DNA of 64,000 nt from CAZABC01 sp964483405 (GTDB taxonomy: Bacteria > Chloroflexota > Limnocylindria > Limnocylindrales > CSP1-4), in the NCBI GenBank assembly GCA_964483405.1, contig CAZABC010000014.1, positions 1 to 64,000 of the forward strand, written 5' to 3'. How positions within the stretch are numbered: position 1 is the first letter of the stretch; every line of letters begins with the position of its first letter. Position numbers and translations under genes: made by a program. Positions 41,209 through 49,396 of this stretch are shown here, one piece after another. The notes under the pieces were generated by a model. It did no database searches, was not told the DNA's origin, and saw only the letters and a program-made list of their open reading frames with translations.

Positions 41209-43205
41209 TCCCGTTCCTGCCCGGCGCGCGCCGTCGTGCCGAGGATGCCGATCCGCATGTCCGTGCCCGCTCGCTCATCAGCGACCGGATGGATGCGCCG
41301 CTCGACGGCGACGACGCCGGCTGGCTCGACGCGCACCTGCTCACCTGCGACGAGTGCCCGGCTGTCGCCGCCGACTACGAGGCCCAGCGGTCCCTCCTCC
41401 GCGACCAGCCGATGCCCGAGGCGCCGCGCGACCTGTGGGCCCGGACACGGGCGGCGATCGAGCTCGAGCACGGGCCACCGTCAGCCCGCCGGGATCCGCG
41501 GCGTTCGCTCATCCCGGTCGGGGCGCTCGGTGCAGCCCTGGTCGTCCTCGTCGTCGTCGGCGCCTCGTTCCTGTCGACGCCGACCGTCACGCCGCCGCTG
41601 GCGTCGCCGACCGTAGGCCCCGTGGCGGTCGGGACCCCGACCCCGGTCCCGACCGAAGCGCGCCCGACGCCGATCCCGGTCACGGCCGGCGACGTGGGCT
41701 GGGTGACCCGGGATGACGACGGCTCGTACGTCATCGCCTTCGCCCCGGTCGAGGAGGTCTGCACCGACGACAGCCGCCCGGACTGCGCGCCGATCGACCC
41801 GCGGGCACCCGAGGCGGTCACCCTCACCGAGGCGCCGCGGGCCGTCGTCGCCGCGCCGGACGATGCGTCCCTCGTCGTGATGGATGCCGAGACCGCCGCG
41901 ACCGGTGGCGCGGTCTACGTCGTGCCGTTCGGCGTCCCGACCGGCGAGCCCTCACCGGCTCCGTCGACCGAGCCGTCGCCGTCGCCGTCGCCGTCGACCG
42001 AGCCTTCGACCGGCCCGTCCGTCTCGCCCGGGCCGAGCGCCACCCCGTCGATCGCGCCCTCGGCGTCGCCCGAGCCGTCCGGATCGCCCGAGCCGTCCGA
42101 GGCGCCCGGCGGGGCCATCGAGATCGCCGCGGGTGTCATCGTCGTCGGCGAGACCGCGGGCTACTCGTCCGACGGGGCCTGGTTCGCCTTCTCGGCCCGC
42201 CCGTCCGACGGCAGCCAGGGTCCGGACATCTACCTCTGGCGCGCCGGCACCCGGTCCGCCATCCCCGTCACGACCGACCACCGCTCCGTCTTCGCCGGCT
42301 GGCTCGGGACGCTGATCCTCGGCAGCCGGGCCGTCGACGCACCGGCCGTGGTGGTGCCCGGCGAGCCGGGCATGTCGCCCGACCCGTCGCTCGAGCCGAC
42401 GGCCCCCGGGGCCACGCCGAGCCCGGCCGGATCGGCCTCGCCCGACGCCTCGCCCGACCCGGCCGTCGTGCCGGCCTCGTTCATCCTCGATCCCGAGACG
42501 CTCGTCGAGACCCCGATCAAGGCGCCGATCTGGCGCCCGGCGGTCGACCCGACCGGCGGATGGGCCATCTACTGGGAGGGCACGCTCGTCGCCGACGAGA
42601 CCGGTATCGGCTGGGTGCCGGGCGAGGGTCGCCTCGTCCTCGCACCGTGGACCACGCCGCCGCTCAACGAGCCGGTCGACCCCGACGCGTCACCGAGCCC
42701 GTACGGGTCGGCGTCGCCAGGGCCCTCACCGTCACCCGAGCCGTCGCCCAGCCCCAGCCCCGAGCCGTCCGCGACGCCCGAGGCCAGCGGCAGCCCCGCC
42801 GCGTCCGTGGTGCCGAGCCCGATGCCATCGCCGATCACCGGACCCGTCGCGCTCGCCGAGGGGCCGCTGACGGACTGGGACACCCGCTGGTCCGAGGACG
42901 GCGGCCGGTTCGCGGTCTGGGTCGCCGACCCGGCGGCCGAGGGGATCGGGATGCTGGCCCTCCACGTGCTCGATCGCGAGGTGGCGGGTCCCGGCGCGGC
43001 GATCCTCGACCCGTCCGGGCCGCCGCTCGTCGGCATCGTCGCCCTGCCGGGCTTCTCGATCGGCGATGGCCGCCTTGCCTGGGCGACCCCGGCGGGCCAG
43101 GACGGCGAGCCGAGCCGGATCGTCGTCTTCGCCTGGTCCGGCCCGGAGGCCGGTCGGAACGAGACGCTGCCGGTCGAGTCCGACACGGTCATCGTCATCC
43201 GCTGA
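41205..43205 (+). CDS. Zinc-finger anti-sigma factor with large Pro/Ser-rich extracytoplasmic part
   Basis: 666 aa. The cytoplasmic head has a ZAS zinc finger AHLLTCDEC (Hx3Cx2C, ~45-53). A single transmembrane segment LIPVGALGAALVVLVVVGASFL follows (~101-122). The remaining ~540 residues lie outside and contain two long (E/S)PSPSP-like repeats (~245-305 and ~500-545) between beta-rich segments such as DGAWFAFSARPSDG and SEDGGRFAVWVADPAAEG, suggestive of a propeller-like WD/TolB fold. This outside part may sense the envelope signal. The GTG overlaps the stop of the sigma gene. Confidence 0.9.
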   Translation: MIPFLPGARRRAEDADPHVRARSLISDRMDAPLDGDDAGWLDAHLLTCDECPAVAADYEAQRSLLRDQPMPEAPRDLWARTRAAIELEHGPPSARRDPRRSLIPVGALGAALVVLVVVGASFLSTPTVTPPLASPTVGPVAVGTPTPVPTEARPTPIPVTAGDVGWVTRDDDGSYVIAFAPVEEVCTDDSRPDCAPIDPRAPEAVTLTEAPRAVVAAPDDASLVVMDAETAATGGAVYVVPFGVPTGEPSPAPSTEPSPSPSPSTEPSTGPSVSPGPSATPSIAPSASPEPSGSPEPSEAPGGAIEIAAGVIVVGETAGYSSDGAWFAFSARPSDGSQGPDIYLWRAGTRSAIPVTTDHRSVFAGWLGTLILGSRAVDAPAVVVPGEPGMSPDPSLEPTAPGATPSPAGSASPDASPDPAVVPASFILDPETLVETPIKAPIWRPAVDPTGGWAIYWEGTLVADETGIGWVPGEGRLVLAPWTTPPLNEPVDPDASPSPYGSASPGPSPSPEPSPSPSPEPSATPEASGSPAASVVPSPMPSPITGPVALAEGPLTDWDTRWSEDGGRFAVWVADPAAEGIGMLALHVLDREVAGPGAAILDPSGPPLVGIVALPGFSIGDGRLAWATPAGQDGEPSRIVVFAWSGPEAGRNETLPVESDTVIVIR

Positions 43206-43294
43206 GCCCGCGTCGACGTACCGGCTCGCGGGACGCTCTGTGCTCGTCGGGGACCGGACCCGACTTATCCACACCGCACGGCCCGTCCGTCGCC

Positions 43295-43300
43295 TATCGT
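43295..43300 (+). promoter_or_regulatory. -10 box (TATCGT) of the RlpA-like gene
   Basis: TATCGT ends 10 nt before the ATG at 43311; no Shine-Dalgarno. Confidence 0.4.
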
Positions 43301-43310
43301 CCGACCCGCC

Positions 43311-43883
43311 ATGCGGCCCAGGATGGTGCTCGCGGGCGCGGCGCTCACCGCCTCGCTCGCGTTGGTGGCCCTCCCGGGACTGGTCGGCTCCGCGACCCCG
43401 AGCGGACCCGGCCTGCCCGAGGCGGCGGCCTACCGGTCGATCGACCCGGCGATGCGTCGGGCCGACGCGCTGCACGCGCTCGGCCCGCTCGATCCGGCGC
43501 GCCGGTCGGCCGCCACGCTCGACGCGACGACCGCCTTCGCCGATCCGGGCACGACCGCGGACCGGGTTCGGGCCCTCGCCGTCCCGACCGGCCGGCCCTC
43601 GACCCCGCAGCCGCGATCGGCAAGCGGCTTCGACTGGAAGCCGGCCCGCTACACGATCACCGGCATCGCGACGTTCTACGACCATGGGACGACGGCGATG
43701 CGGCTGCCGCGGGGCACGGTCATCCGCATCTGCGGCGCCGGCGGCTGCATCGAGCGCGTCGTCAGCGACTACGGACCGTTCGGCCGGGGTCGCGTCGTCG
43801 ATCTCCACCGACCCGACTTCTTCGCCATCTGCGGCTGTGCGTCGTGGGCCGGGACGACGCCGGTGACCGTCCACGTCTACTGA
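43311..43883 (+). CDS. Secreted RlpA-like double-psi beta-barrel protein
   Basis: 190 aa. N-terminal signal peptide (RMVLAGAALTASLALVALPGLVGSA), a helical linker, then a double-psi beta-barrel at ~115-190: ITGIATFYDHGTTAMRLPRG, RICGAGGCIERVVSDYGPFG, VVDLHRPDFFAICG. The DPBB Asp (VVDL) is kept. Proteins of this type act on or bind peptidoglycan in the cell wall. Ends 17 bp before the promoter of the pyr operon. Function beyond family is inferred. Confidence 0.85.
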   Translation: MRPRMVLAGAALTASLALVALPGLVGSATPSGPGLPEAAAYRSIDPAMRRADALHALGPLDPARRSAATLDATTAFADPGTTADRVRALAVPTGRPSTPQPRSASGFDWKPARYTITGIATFYDHGTTAMRLPRGTVIRICGAGGCIERVVSDYGPFGRGRVVDLHRPDFFAICGCASWAGTTPVTVHVY

Positions 43884-43899
43884 GGCCCCGGGGCTGCGG

Positions 43900-43950
43900 T
43901 AGACTGCGGGGGTCCCTTTAACGACCGGCCCCGCGAGGCCGGGAAGGAGG
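43900..43950 (+). promoter_or_regulatory. PyrR-binding leader: promoter box, hairpin and sequestered Shine-Dalgarno
   Basis: After the -10 TAGACT (43900-43905) the leader folds into the PyrR target structure: lower stem CCTT (43915-43918)/AAGG (43944-43947), a 5'-side internal loop holding TAACGA (43919-43924), upper stem CCGGCC (43925-43930)/GGCCGG (43937-43942) and a hexaloop CCGCGA (43931-43936). The loop region CCCGCGAGG fits the PyrR core CCNGNGAGG. The right arm of the lower stem is the Shine-Dalgarno AAGGAGG (43944-43950) of the leader ORF, so UMP-bound PyrR would hide the ribosome site, as described for actinobacterial pyr leaders. The PyrR match is established-family knowledge; the regulation is inferred. 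Confidence 0.82.
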
Positions 43951-43958
43951 AGCCCAGC

Positions 43959-44012
43959 GTGCGACGGCGCCCCAGCCCGCGCCTCGGACGGATCGGCGGA
44001 CCGGCTCGATGA
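43959..44012 (+). CDS. 17-codon leader ORF upstream of pyrR
   Basis: GTG start 8 nt after AAGGAGG; encodes 17 residues, 6 of them Arg (MRRRPSPRLGRIGGPAR). Its TGA overlaps the ATG of pyrR (ATGA, 44009-44012). Since the only strong ribosome site before pyrR serves this ORF, pyrR translation probably depends on ribosomes finishing it. The peptide itself need not have a function. Confidence 0.65.
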   Translation: MRRRPSPRLGRIGGPAR

Positions 44013-44578
44013 GCGGTCGCCGGATCATGACCGCCGACGAGGTCCGACGCGCGATCGTTCGCGTTTCGCACGAGATCGTCGAGAAGCACGCCGGCACCGA
44101 CGGCCTCGTCCTCGTCGGGATCCAGCGCCGCGGCGTCCCGATCGCTCGTCGGCTGGCAGCCGCCATCGAGGAGCACGAGGGCGTCGCCATCCCGGTCGGC
44201 GCGCTCGACATCACCTTCTACCGGGACGACCTCTCGCTCATCGCCCAGCAGCCGGTCGTCAAGGGCACCGACATCGCCTTCGACCTCAACGGCCGCACGG
44301 TCGTCCTCGTCGACGACGTCCTGTACACCGGCCGGACGATCCGGGCCGCGATGGACGCCCTCGTCGACTTCGGCCGGCCGCAGGCGATCCGGCTCGCCGT
44401 CCTCGTCGACCGCGGCCACCGCGAGCTGCCGATCCGGGCGGACCACGTCGGCAAGAACGTCCCGACCTCGCGCGAGGAGCTCGTTCGCGTCGAGCTCGCC
44501 GAGACCGACGGCGAGGATGCGGTCACGATCGAGCTCGGAGCGGGCGCCGGGACCGTCGCCGGTGGGCCGGCCGCATGA
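44009..44578 (+). CDS. pyrR: Bifunctional PyrR regulator / uracil phosphoribosyltransferase
   Basis: 189 aa. PyrR senses UMP/UTP and PRPP and binds pyr mRNA; it usually also has uracil phosphoribosyltransferase activity. The PRPP loop VVLVDDVLYTGRTIRAA (~100-116), GIQRRGVPIARRLA (~42-55), LDITFYRDDL and DHVGKNVPTSREELV are canonical. The C-terminal ~20 residues are Gly/Ala-rich. It is first in the pyrR-pyrB-pyrC unit, coupled to the leader ORF in front and to pyrB behind (ATGA at 44575). A matching RNA target lies in its own leader, so feedback control is expected. Confidence 0.96.
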   Translation: MSGRRIMTADEVRRAIVRVSHEIVEKHAGTDGLVLVGIQRRGVPIARRLAAAIEEHEGVAIPVGALDITFYRDDLSLIAQQPVVKGTDIAFDLNGRTVVLVDDVLYTGRTIRAAMDALVDFGRPQAIRLAVLVDRGHRELPIRADHVGKNVPTSREELVRVELAETDGEDAVTIELGAGAGTVAGGPAA

Positions 44579-45636
44579 GCGCCCGCGGGTCCGGGGCGCC
44601 GCTCGTCCCGGGTGTGACCGACGCGCCGGTGCCGGCCGCCACCGCCGAGGCGGTCGAGGTCCCCTGGCGCCACCGGCACCTGCTCGATGTCGACGTCCTG
44701 TCCTGGCCGGAGATCGAGCGGGTCATGGTCACCGCCGACGCGATGAAGGAGGTCCTCGCCCGGCCGATCTCGAAGGTCCCGGCACTCCGCGGGCGGAGCG
44801 TGACGATCCTCTTCTACGAGGCGTCGACGCGGACCCGGGTCAGCTTCGAGGTCGCCGCCAAGAACCTGTCGGCCGACGTCGTCAACATCACCGCCTCGGC
44901 GTCCTCGGTGACGAAGGGCGAATCGCTCGTCGACACGATCCGGACGGTCGAGGCGCTCGGGGCGCAGATGCTCGTCATGCGCCACGGACGATCGGGCGCG
45001 CCGTACCTCGCCGCGGAGCACTTCAGCGGGTCGGTCCTCAACGGCGGCGACGGCTGGCACGCCCACCCGACGCAGGCGCTCCTCGACCTCTACACGATGC
45101 GCGAGCGGCTGCCCGCCGGCTCCGTCGCCGGGCGGAAGGTCGTCATCCTCGGCGACATCCTCCACAGCCGGGTCGCCCGCTCGAACGTCTGGACGCTGAC
45201 CGCGGGCGGGGCCGACCTGTGGCTGTGCGGCCCGCCGACGCTCGTCCGCGGCTTCGAGGCCTGGGCGGCGCGGGGCGCGGCAGCCGGGCGGCGGTTCACC
45301 GTCACGGCCGACGTCGATGCCGCGCTGCGTGACGCCGACGTCGTGATGGCCCTCCGGATCCAGAAGGAGCGGATGTCGTCGGGGCTGCTGCCGTCGCTCC
45401 GCGAGTACGCCGCCCGGTACGGGCTGACCCGCGAGCGGCTCGCCCTTGCGAAGCCGGATGCGCTCGTCATGCACCCGGGGCCGATGAACGAGGGTGTCGA
45501 GATCGCCGCCGACGTCGCGACCCACGAGCGGTCGGTCATCCTCGACCAGGTCACCAACGGCGTCGCGGTCCGGATGGCCCTCCTCTATCTCCTCGCCGGG
45601 ACGCTCCCGCCGACGGGGGAGGCCCGCGGTGGCTGA
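44575..45636 (+). CDS. pyrB: Aspartate carbamoyltransferase catalytic subunit
   Basis: 353 aa; condenses carbamoyl phosphate with aspartate, step two of UMP synthesis. The carbamoyl-phosphate loop FYEASTRTRVSFE (~81-93), the GESLVDTIRT region with the cross-subunit Ser/Lys (TKGESLVDT), GDGWHAHPTQALLDL (~160-174) and HPGPMNEGVEI are all present. An N-terminal extension of ~30 residues, Ala/Pro-rich, is unusual. ATG overlaps the pyrR stop. No pyrI is present, as in most Gram-positive-like systems. Confidence 0.96.
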   Translation: MSARGSGAPLVPGVTDAPVPAATAEAVEVPWRHRHLLDVDVLSWPEIERVMVTADAMKEVLARPISKVPALRGRSVTILFYEASTRTRVSFEVAAKNLSADVVNITASASSVTKGESLVDTIRTVEALGAQMLVMRHGRSGAPYLAAEHFSGSVLNGGDGWHAHPTQALLDLYTMRERLPAGSVAGRKVVILGDILHSRVARSNVWTLTAGGADLWLCGPPTLVRGFEAWAARGAAAGRRFTVTADVDAALRDADVVMALRIQKERMSSGLLPSLREYAARYGLTRERLALAKPDALVMHPGPMNEGVEIAADVATHERSVILDQVTNGVAVRMALLYLLAGTLPPTGEARGG

Positions 45637-47125
45637 GCGGGGCGCGAACGCCGTCGGGCGGGCCGCTCCGGCCGAGGGCCGGCCGGCCGATGCGCTCGTC
45701 GTCGGCGAGACGCTCGCCGACCTCGAGCTGACCCGGGCCTGGCTCGTCGACCCGGCGGCCGGTCGCGAGGGCCCCGGCGAGATCGTGGTCCGCGACGGGA
45801 TCCTCGAGGCGGTCACCTGGCTCGAGGGCGCCGAGGCCGAGGGCGCCGGCCCGGACGGGGTCGTCGTCGCCCCCGGGTTCGTCGACCTCCATGTCCATCT
45901 CCGCGAGCCGGGCAACGAGGACGCCGAGACGGTCGCGAGCGGCCTCGCCGCGGCCGCGCACGGTGGGTTCACGACCGTCTGCGCGATGCCGAACACCGAC
46001 CCCGCGCTCGACGAGCCGGCGGTGCTCGGACGGATCGTGGCCGCCGCCGCCGCGTCGGGCTCGCCGGTCCAGGTCCTCGCCCACGGCGCCGTCACGGCCG
46101 GCCGTGCCGGCGAGACGCTCTCGGCGATGGGCGAGCTGGCCGACGCCGGCGTCGTCGGGTTCTCCGACGACGGCGCGCCGCTCAGGTCGCCGACGCTGCT
46201 GCGGAACGCGCTCGCCTACGCCGGCGCGCTCGGGCTGCCGATCGTCGAGCATGCCGAGGACCCCGCGCTCACCGGCGGCGCCGAGATGTCGGAGGGGTTC
46301 GTCGCGACGGTCCTCGGCCTGAAGGGCTGGCCGGTCGCGGGGGAGGCGGGCGCCGTCGCGCGGGCCATCGCCGTCCTCGAGGACGTCGCGGGCGACGTGC
46401 CCGGCGCGCGGCTCCACCTCACCCACGTCTCGACCGCCGCGGCCCTCGCGCGCATCCGCGAGGCCCGGACGCGCGGCCTGCCGGTGACCTGCGACGTCAC
46501 CCCGCACCACCTCGCCCTGACCGACGAGTGGATCGCCGGCGCCCGCCGCTGGGCCTGGGAGGCGCTCGACGCCGAGGGCCGGGCCCGCGATCCATGGGCG
46601 GACGGGGCGCTCGTCGCCGGGCCGTTCTCGACCGCCTGCCGGGTCAACCCGCCGCTCCGCTCGGCCGAGGACGCCGCCGCGGTGCTCGGGGCGCTCCGCG
46701 ACGGGACGGCCGACGCGGTCGCGACCGATCACGCGCCGCACACCCAGGTCGACAAGGAGGCGGAGTTCGGTGACGCGGCCAACGGGATCCCCGGGCTCGA
46801 GACGGCGCTCGGCGTGCTGCTGTCGGCGGTCGGCGCGGGCCGGCTCCCGCTGGCGCGGGCGATCGCGGCGCTGACGACCGGACCGGCCGCGATCCTCGGC
46901 GAGCGGCTCGGCCGCCCGGTGGGCCTCGTGGAGGGAGCGCCGGCCGATCTCGTCGTCGTCGACGCCGGCGCGACCTGGACGGTCAACGCCGAGTCGCTCG
47001 CCTCGCGCGGCAAGCACACGCCGCTCCTCGGTCGGGAGCTGCCCGGCCGGGTGCTCCTGACGGTCGCCGGGGGGCGGGTCGCCTACGCCGCGGCCGAGCT
47101 CGACGAGGCCGACGCCACGGGCTGA
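45629..47125 (+). CDS. pyrC: Dihydroorotase
   Basis: 498 aa; closes carbamoyl-aspartate to dihydroorotate. Amidohydrolase zinc motif VDLHVHLREPG (~87-97), the second His set in VEHAED and LTHVSTAAAL, CDVTPHHLALTD, and the catalytic Asp in ATDHAPH (~365-371). A Gly/Ala/Glu-rich insert near residues 70-75 and an insert around WIAGARRWAWEALD before the final domain make it ~70 residues longer than B. subtilis PyrC. GTG at 45629 with GGGGGAGG upstream overlaps the end of pyrB by 8 bp. Confidence 0.95.
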   Translation: MAERGANAVGRAAPAEGRPADALVVGETLADLELTRAWLVDPAAGREGPGEIVVRDGILEAVTWLEGAEAEGAGPDGVVVAPGFVDLHVHLREPGNEDAETVASGLAAAAHGGFTTVCAMPNTDPALDEPAVLGRIVAAAAASGSPVQVLAHGAVTAGRAGETLSAMGELADAGVVGFSDDGAPLRSPTLLRNALAYAGALGLPIVEHAEDPALTGGAEMSEGFVATVLGLKGWPVAGEAGAVARAIAVLEDVAGDVPGARLHLTHVSTAAALARIREARTRGLPVTCDVTPHHLALTDEWIAGARRWAWEALDAEGRARDPWADGALVAGPFSTACRVNPPLRSAEDAAAVLGALRDGTADAVATDHAPHTQVDKEAEFGDAANGIPGLETALGVLLSAVGAGRLPLARAIAALTTGPAAILGERLGRPVGLVEGAPADLVVVDAGATWTVNAESLASRGKHTPLLGRELPGRVLLTVAGGRVAYAAAELDEADATG

Positions 47126-47173
47126 CACGGTCCATCGTGCCGAACCGCGCTCCGGAACGGTCGCGCCATCGGC

Positions 47174-47179
47174 TACGCT
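47174..47179 (+). promoter_or_regulatory. -10 box (TACGCT) of the amine oxidase gene
   Basis: TACGCT ends 9 nt before the ATG at 47189; no Shine-Dalgarno. Confidence 0.45.
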
Positions 47180-47188
47180 CGACCCACC

Positions 47189-48496
47189 ATGACCGACCCG
47201 CTCGCGACCGTCGAGGCCCGCGCGCTCTGGCAGGTCCAGGTCCCGGCCGGGATCGACCGGACCGGCCGGCCGCTCCCCGACGCCGCCGACGTCGTCGTCG
47301 TCGGCGGCGGCCTCACCGGGCTCGCGGCCGCCCGCAAGGGCGCCCGGCTCGGCGCCTCGGTCGTGCTCCTCGAGGCCGAGCGCCTCGGCTGGGGAGCGTC
47401 GACGCGCAACGGCGGGATGTGCCACCCCGGCTACAAGTGGGGCCCGACGACGCTCATGGAGCGGTACGGAGCCGTCCTCGGCCGGCGGCTCTGGGACGAC
47501 TCGGTCGCGGCGTTCGACTGGACCGAGCGGACGATCGCCGAGGATGGCATCGACTGCGACTTCGTCCGGTCGGGCCACCTCGAGCTGGCGTACGCCCCGG
47601 GTCACGTCGAGGAGCTCCACGCCGCCGCGGCGTCGCTCGCCGCGGTCGGCGCGACCAGCCGCTTCGTCCCGCGCGAGGAGCTCCGCACCGAGATCGGGAC
47701 CGACGCGTACTACGGCGCGCTCGCGATCGAGCGCAGCGGCGGGCTGCACCCCGCCAAGTACCACGCCGGGCTGGCCGAGGCGGCCGCCCGCGCCGGCGCC
47801 GACCTCCACGAGGGCGTCCGGGCGCGCCGGGTCCGGCCACAGGCCGACGGCCGGGTCGTCGTCGAGACCGACCGTGGCGCGATCCTCGCCCGCCACGTCG
47901 TCGTCGCGACGAACGGCTACCCCGACGGGCTCGTGCCCGCGCTGCGGCGCCGGATCATGGCCATCGGCTCGTACATCATCGCGACCGACCCGCTGCCCGA
48001 GGACCTCGCCCGCGAGATCAGCCCCAACGGCCGGATGTTCTTCGACACGAAGAACTTCCTCTACTACTGGCGCCTCACGCCCGACCGCCGGATGCTCTTC
48101 GGCGGGCGGGCGAGCTTCTGGCCGGGCTCGATCGAGAAGTACGCCCGGATCCTGTACCGGGCGATGACCGAGGTCCACCCGCAGCTGGCCGGGCAGCGGG
48201 TGGCCCATGCCTGGGGTGGCAAGGTCGCCTTCACCTACGACCGGATGCCGCACGTCGGGACGACCGGCGGCGTCACCTACGCGACCGGCTGCTGCGGCTC
48301 GGGCGTCGCCATCCTGCCGTGGCTCGGCGAGCGCGTCGTCGACTGGGTCGTCGGCGGCGGCGAGCGGCCGGCCCTCGCCGAGCTGTCGTTCCCGCTCGTC
48401 CCGGCGCCGTACGAGGGCCGGGCCTGGTTCCTGCCGTTCGCGGGCGAGTGGTGGAAGACGCAGGATCGGCTGGCGGCGCGGACGCGGGAGAAGTAG
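47189..48496 (+). CDS. FAD-dependent oxidoreductase (gamma-glutamylputrescine oxidase/PuuB-like)
   Basis: 435 aa, DAO family. FAD motif DVVVVGGGLTGLAAARKGARLG (~33-54), ASTRNGGMCHPG (the STRNGG loop typical of PuuB-like oxidases, ~73), a C-terminal AHAWGGKVAFTYDRMPHVG and CCGSGVAILPWLGE. The N-terminus (WQVQVPAGIDRT) fits PuuB-like enzymes that oxidise terminal amines. Not in a putrescine operon. Other amine-oxidising DAO enzymes lie at 25499 and 32682. Confidence 0.88.
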   Translation: MTDPLATVEARALWQVQVPAGIDRTGRPLPDAADVVVVGGGLTGLAAARKGARLGASVVLLEAERLGWGASTRNGGMCHPGYKWGPTTLMERYGAVLGRRLWDDSVAAFDWTERTIAEDGIDCDFVRSGHLELAYAPGHVEELHAAAASLAAVGATSRFVPREELRTEIGTDAYYGALAIERSGGLHPAKYHAGLAEAAARAGADLHEGVRARRVRPQADGRVVVETDRGAILARHVVVATNGYPDGLVPALRRRIMAIGSYIIATDPLPEDLAREISPNGRMFFDTKNFLYYWRLTPDRRMLFGGRASFWPGSIEKYARILYRAMTEVHPQLAGQRVAHAWGGKVAFTYDRMPHVGTTGGVTYATGCCGSGVAILPWLGERVVDWVVGGGERPALAELSFPLVPAPYEGRAWFLPFAGEWWKTQDRLAARTREK

Positions 48497-49002
48497 CCGC
48501 CTCGGGAGGTGGCGTGCGTCCGGCCGGTCCGGAGCCCGGGCGCCGCGCCGAGATCCGCGCGATGCTTCCGGGCCGGGTCCCGCGCCGGGCCGCGCGCAGG
48601 TGTGGGGCGGACGCCGGGGCGGAGCAGGCGGTCAGGTTCCCGCCACATGGGCGCCGCCGAGTTCCCGACCGACGCATCCGGTCCGATCTCACGCCAGGTG
48701 GGCGCTCGACGTACTGCGAGCGTCGACGGAGCGTCGGCTTCACGCGTGACGAGCATACGGCGAGGCCGAGGTGACCCGATCAGATCGATTGATCACCTGG
48801 CGCGACATCCGGCGATGGGCGGCGCCGGAATCCGGGGGCGCCTCGCGGGACCATGCTCAGCCTCACCTCGCCGCAGCGACTCCAGATCGGCCGCCGCGAC
48901 ACGACGGGCGTTCCGCGCCCGTGCCAGGTGAATATGGCAGTCGGACGGCCTGCGAGAGGCTCGGCGAAGGACGCGTCGCCACCTGGGATCGCTCCAGGCG
49001 AG
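48497..49002. other. Intergenic region without a supported gene
   Basis: About 505 bp. Only a 17-bp inverted repeat was noticed (48778-48794, GATCA...TGATC around a 7-bp centre), which could be a regulatory site or chance. The open frames here have no family-like content and no good start sites. Confidence 0.35.
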
Positions 49003-49380
49003 TCAAGCGTGACCGCGACCGTGATCGCCCGGCCCACCGGATGCGGACGTGCACCCCGGCTCGGTGGGCACCCCCGGCTCGGCGAGCACCCGCGGCGCAC
49101 TGGGAGTCCCCGGCTGCGTGGGGGCCCGCGGTCGGGCGAGGGTCGGCGGCTCGTGGCGGGTCCCGCCGAATCGTTGGCGGATCTCGAAGTCGGGCTCGGT
49201 CGGCAGCGTCTCCGGCGAGGCCGGGATCGCCGCGCCGCANNNNNNNNNNNNNNNNNNNNNNNNNNNNNNNNNNNNNNNNNNNNNNNNNNNNNNNNNNNNN
49301 NNNNNNNNNNNNNNNNNNNNNNNNNNNNNNNNNNNNNNNACCCAGAAGACGAGCTCGGGATCGGCGCCCTCGGGGATCAT
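49003..49380 (-). CDS. Small zinc-ribbon/low-complexity protein interrupted by the gap
   Basis: Both sides of the N gap read in the minus direction: the right side begins MIPEGADPELVFW at ATG 49380; the left side begins with CGAAIPASPETLPTEPDFEI and ends in a Pro/Thr/Gly-rich tail at 49003. A CxxCGAAI pattern suggests a zinc ribbon whose first cysteines are in the gap. The 100-N length is arbitrary so frame continuity is not proven. No ribosome site is convincing. It could be two fragments or none. Confidence 0.4.
   Translation of the reverse strand: MIPEGADPELVFWXXXXXXXXXXXXXXXXXXXXXXXXXXXXXXXXXXCGAAIPASPETLPTEPDFEIRQRFGGTRHEPPTLARPRAPTQPGTPSAPRVLAEPGVPTEPGCTSASGGPGDHGRGHA
49240..49339. other. 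Assembly gap (100 N)
   Basis: Exactly 100 N, a scaffold join of unknown true size, probably cutting a small gene. Confidence 0.99.
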
Positions 49381-49396
49381 CGCCGTCCGGTGCCGG

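Noticed and set aside
43900..43950. Transcription attenuator (Bacillus-type) in the pyr leader
   Set aside because: No terminator with U-tract or competing antiterminator is visible; the structure covers the ribosome site instead.
48497..49002. Several open frames of 60-140 codons in the intergenic stretch
   Set aside because: Arg/Pro/Ser-rich, frame-shifted shadows without ribosome sites or family-like motifs.
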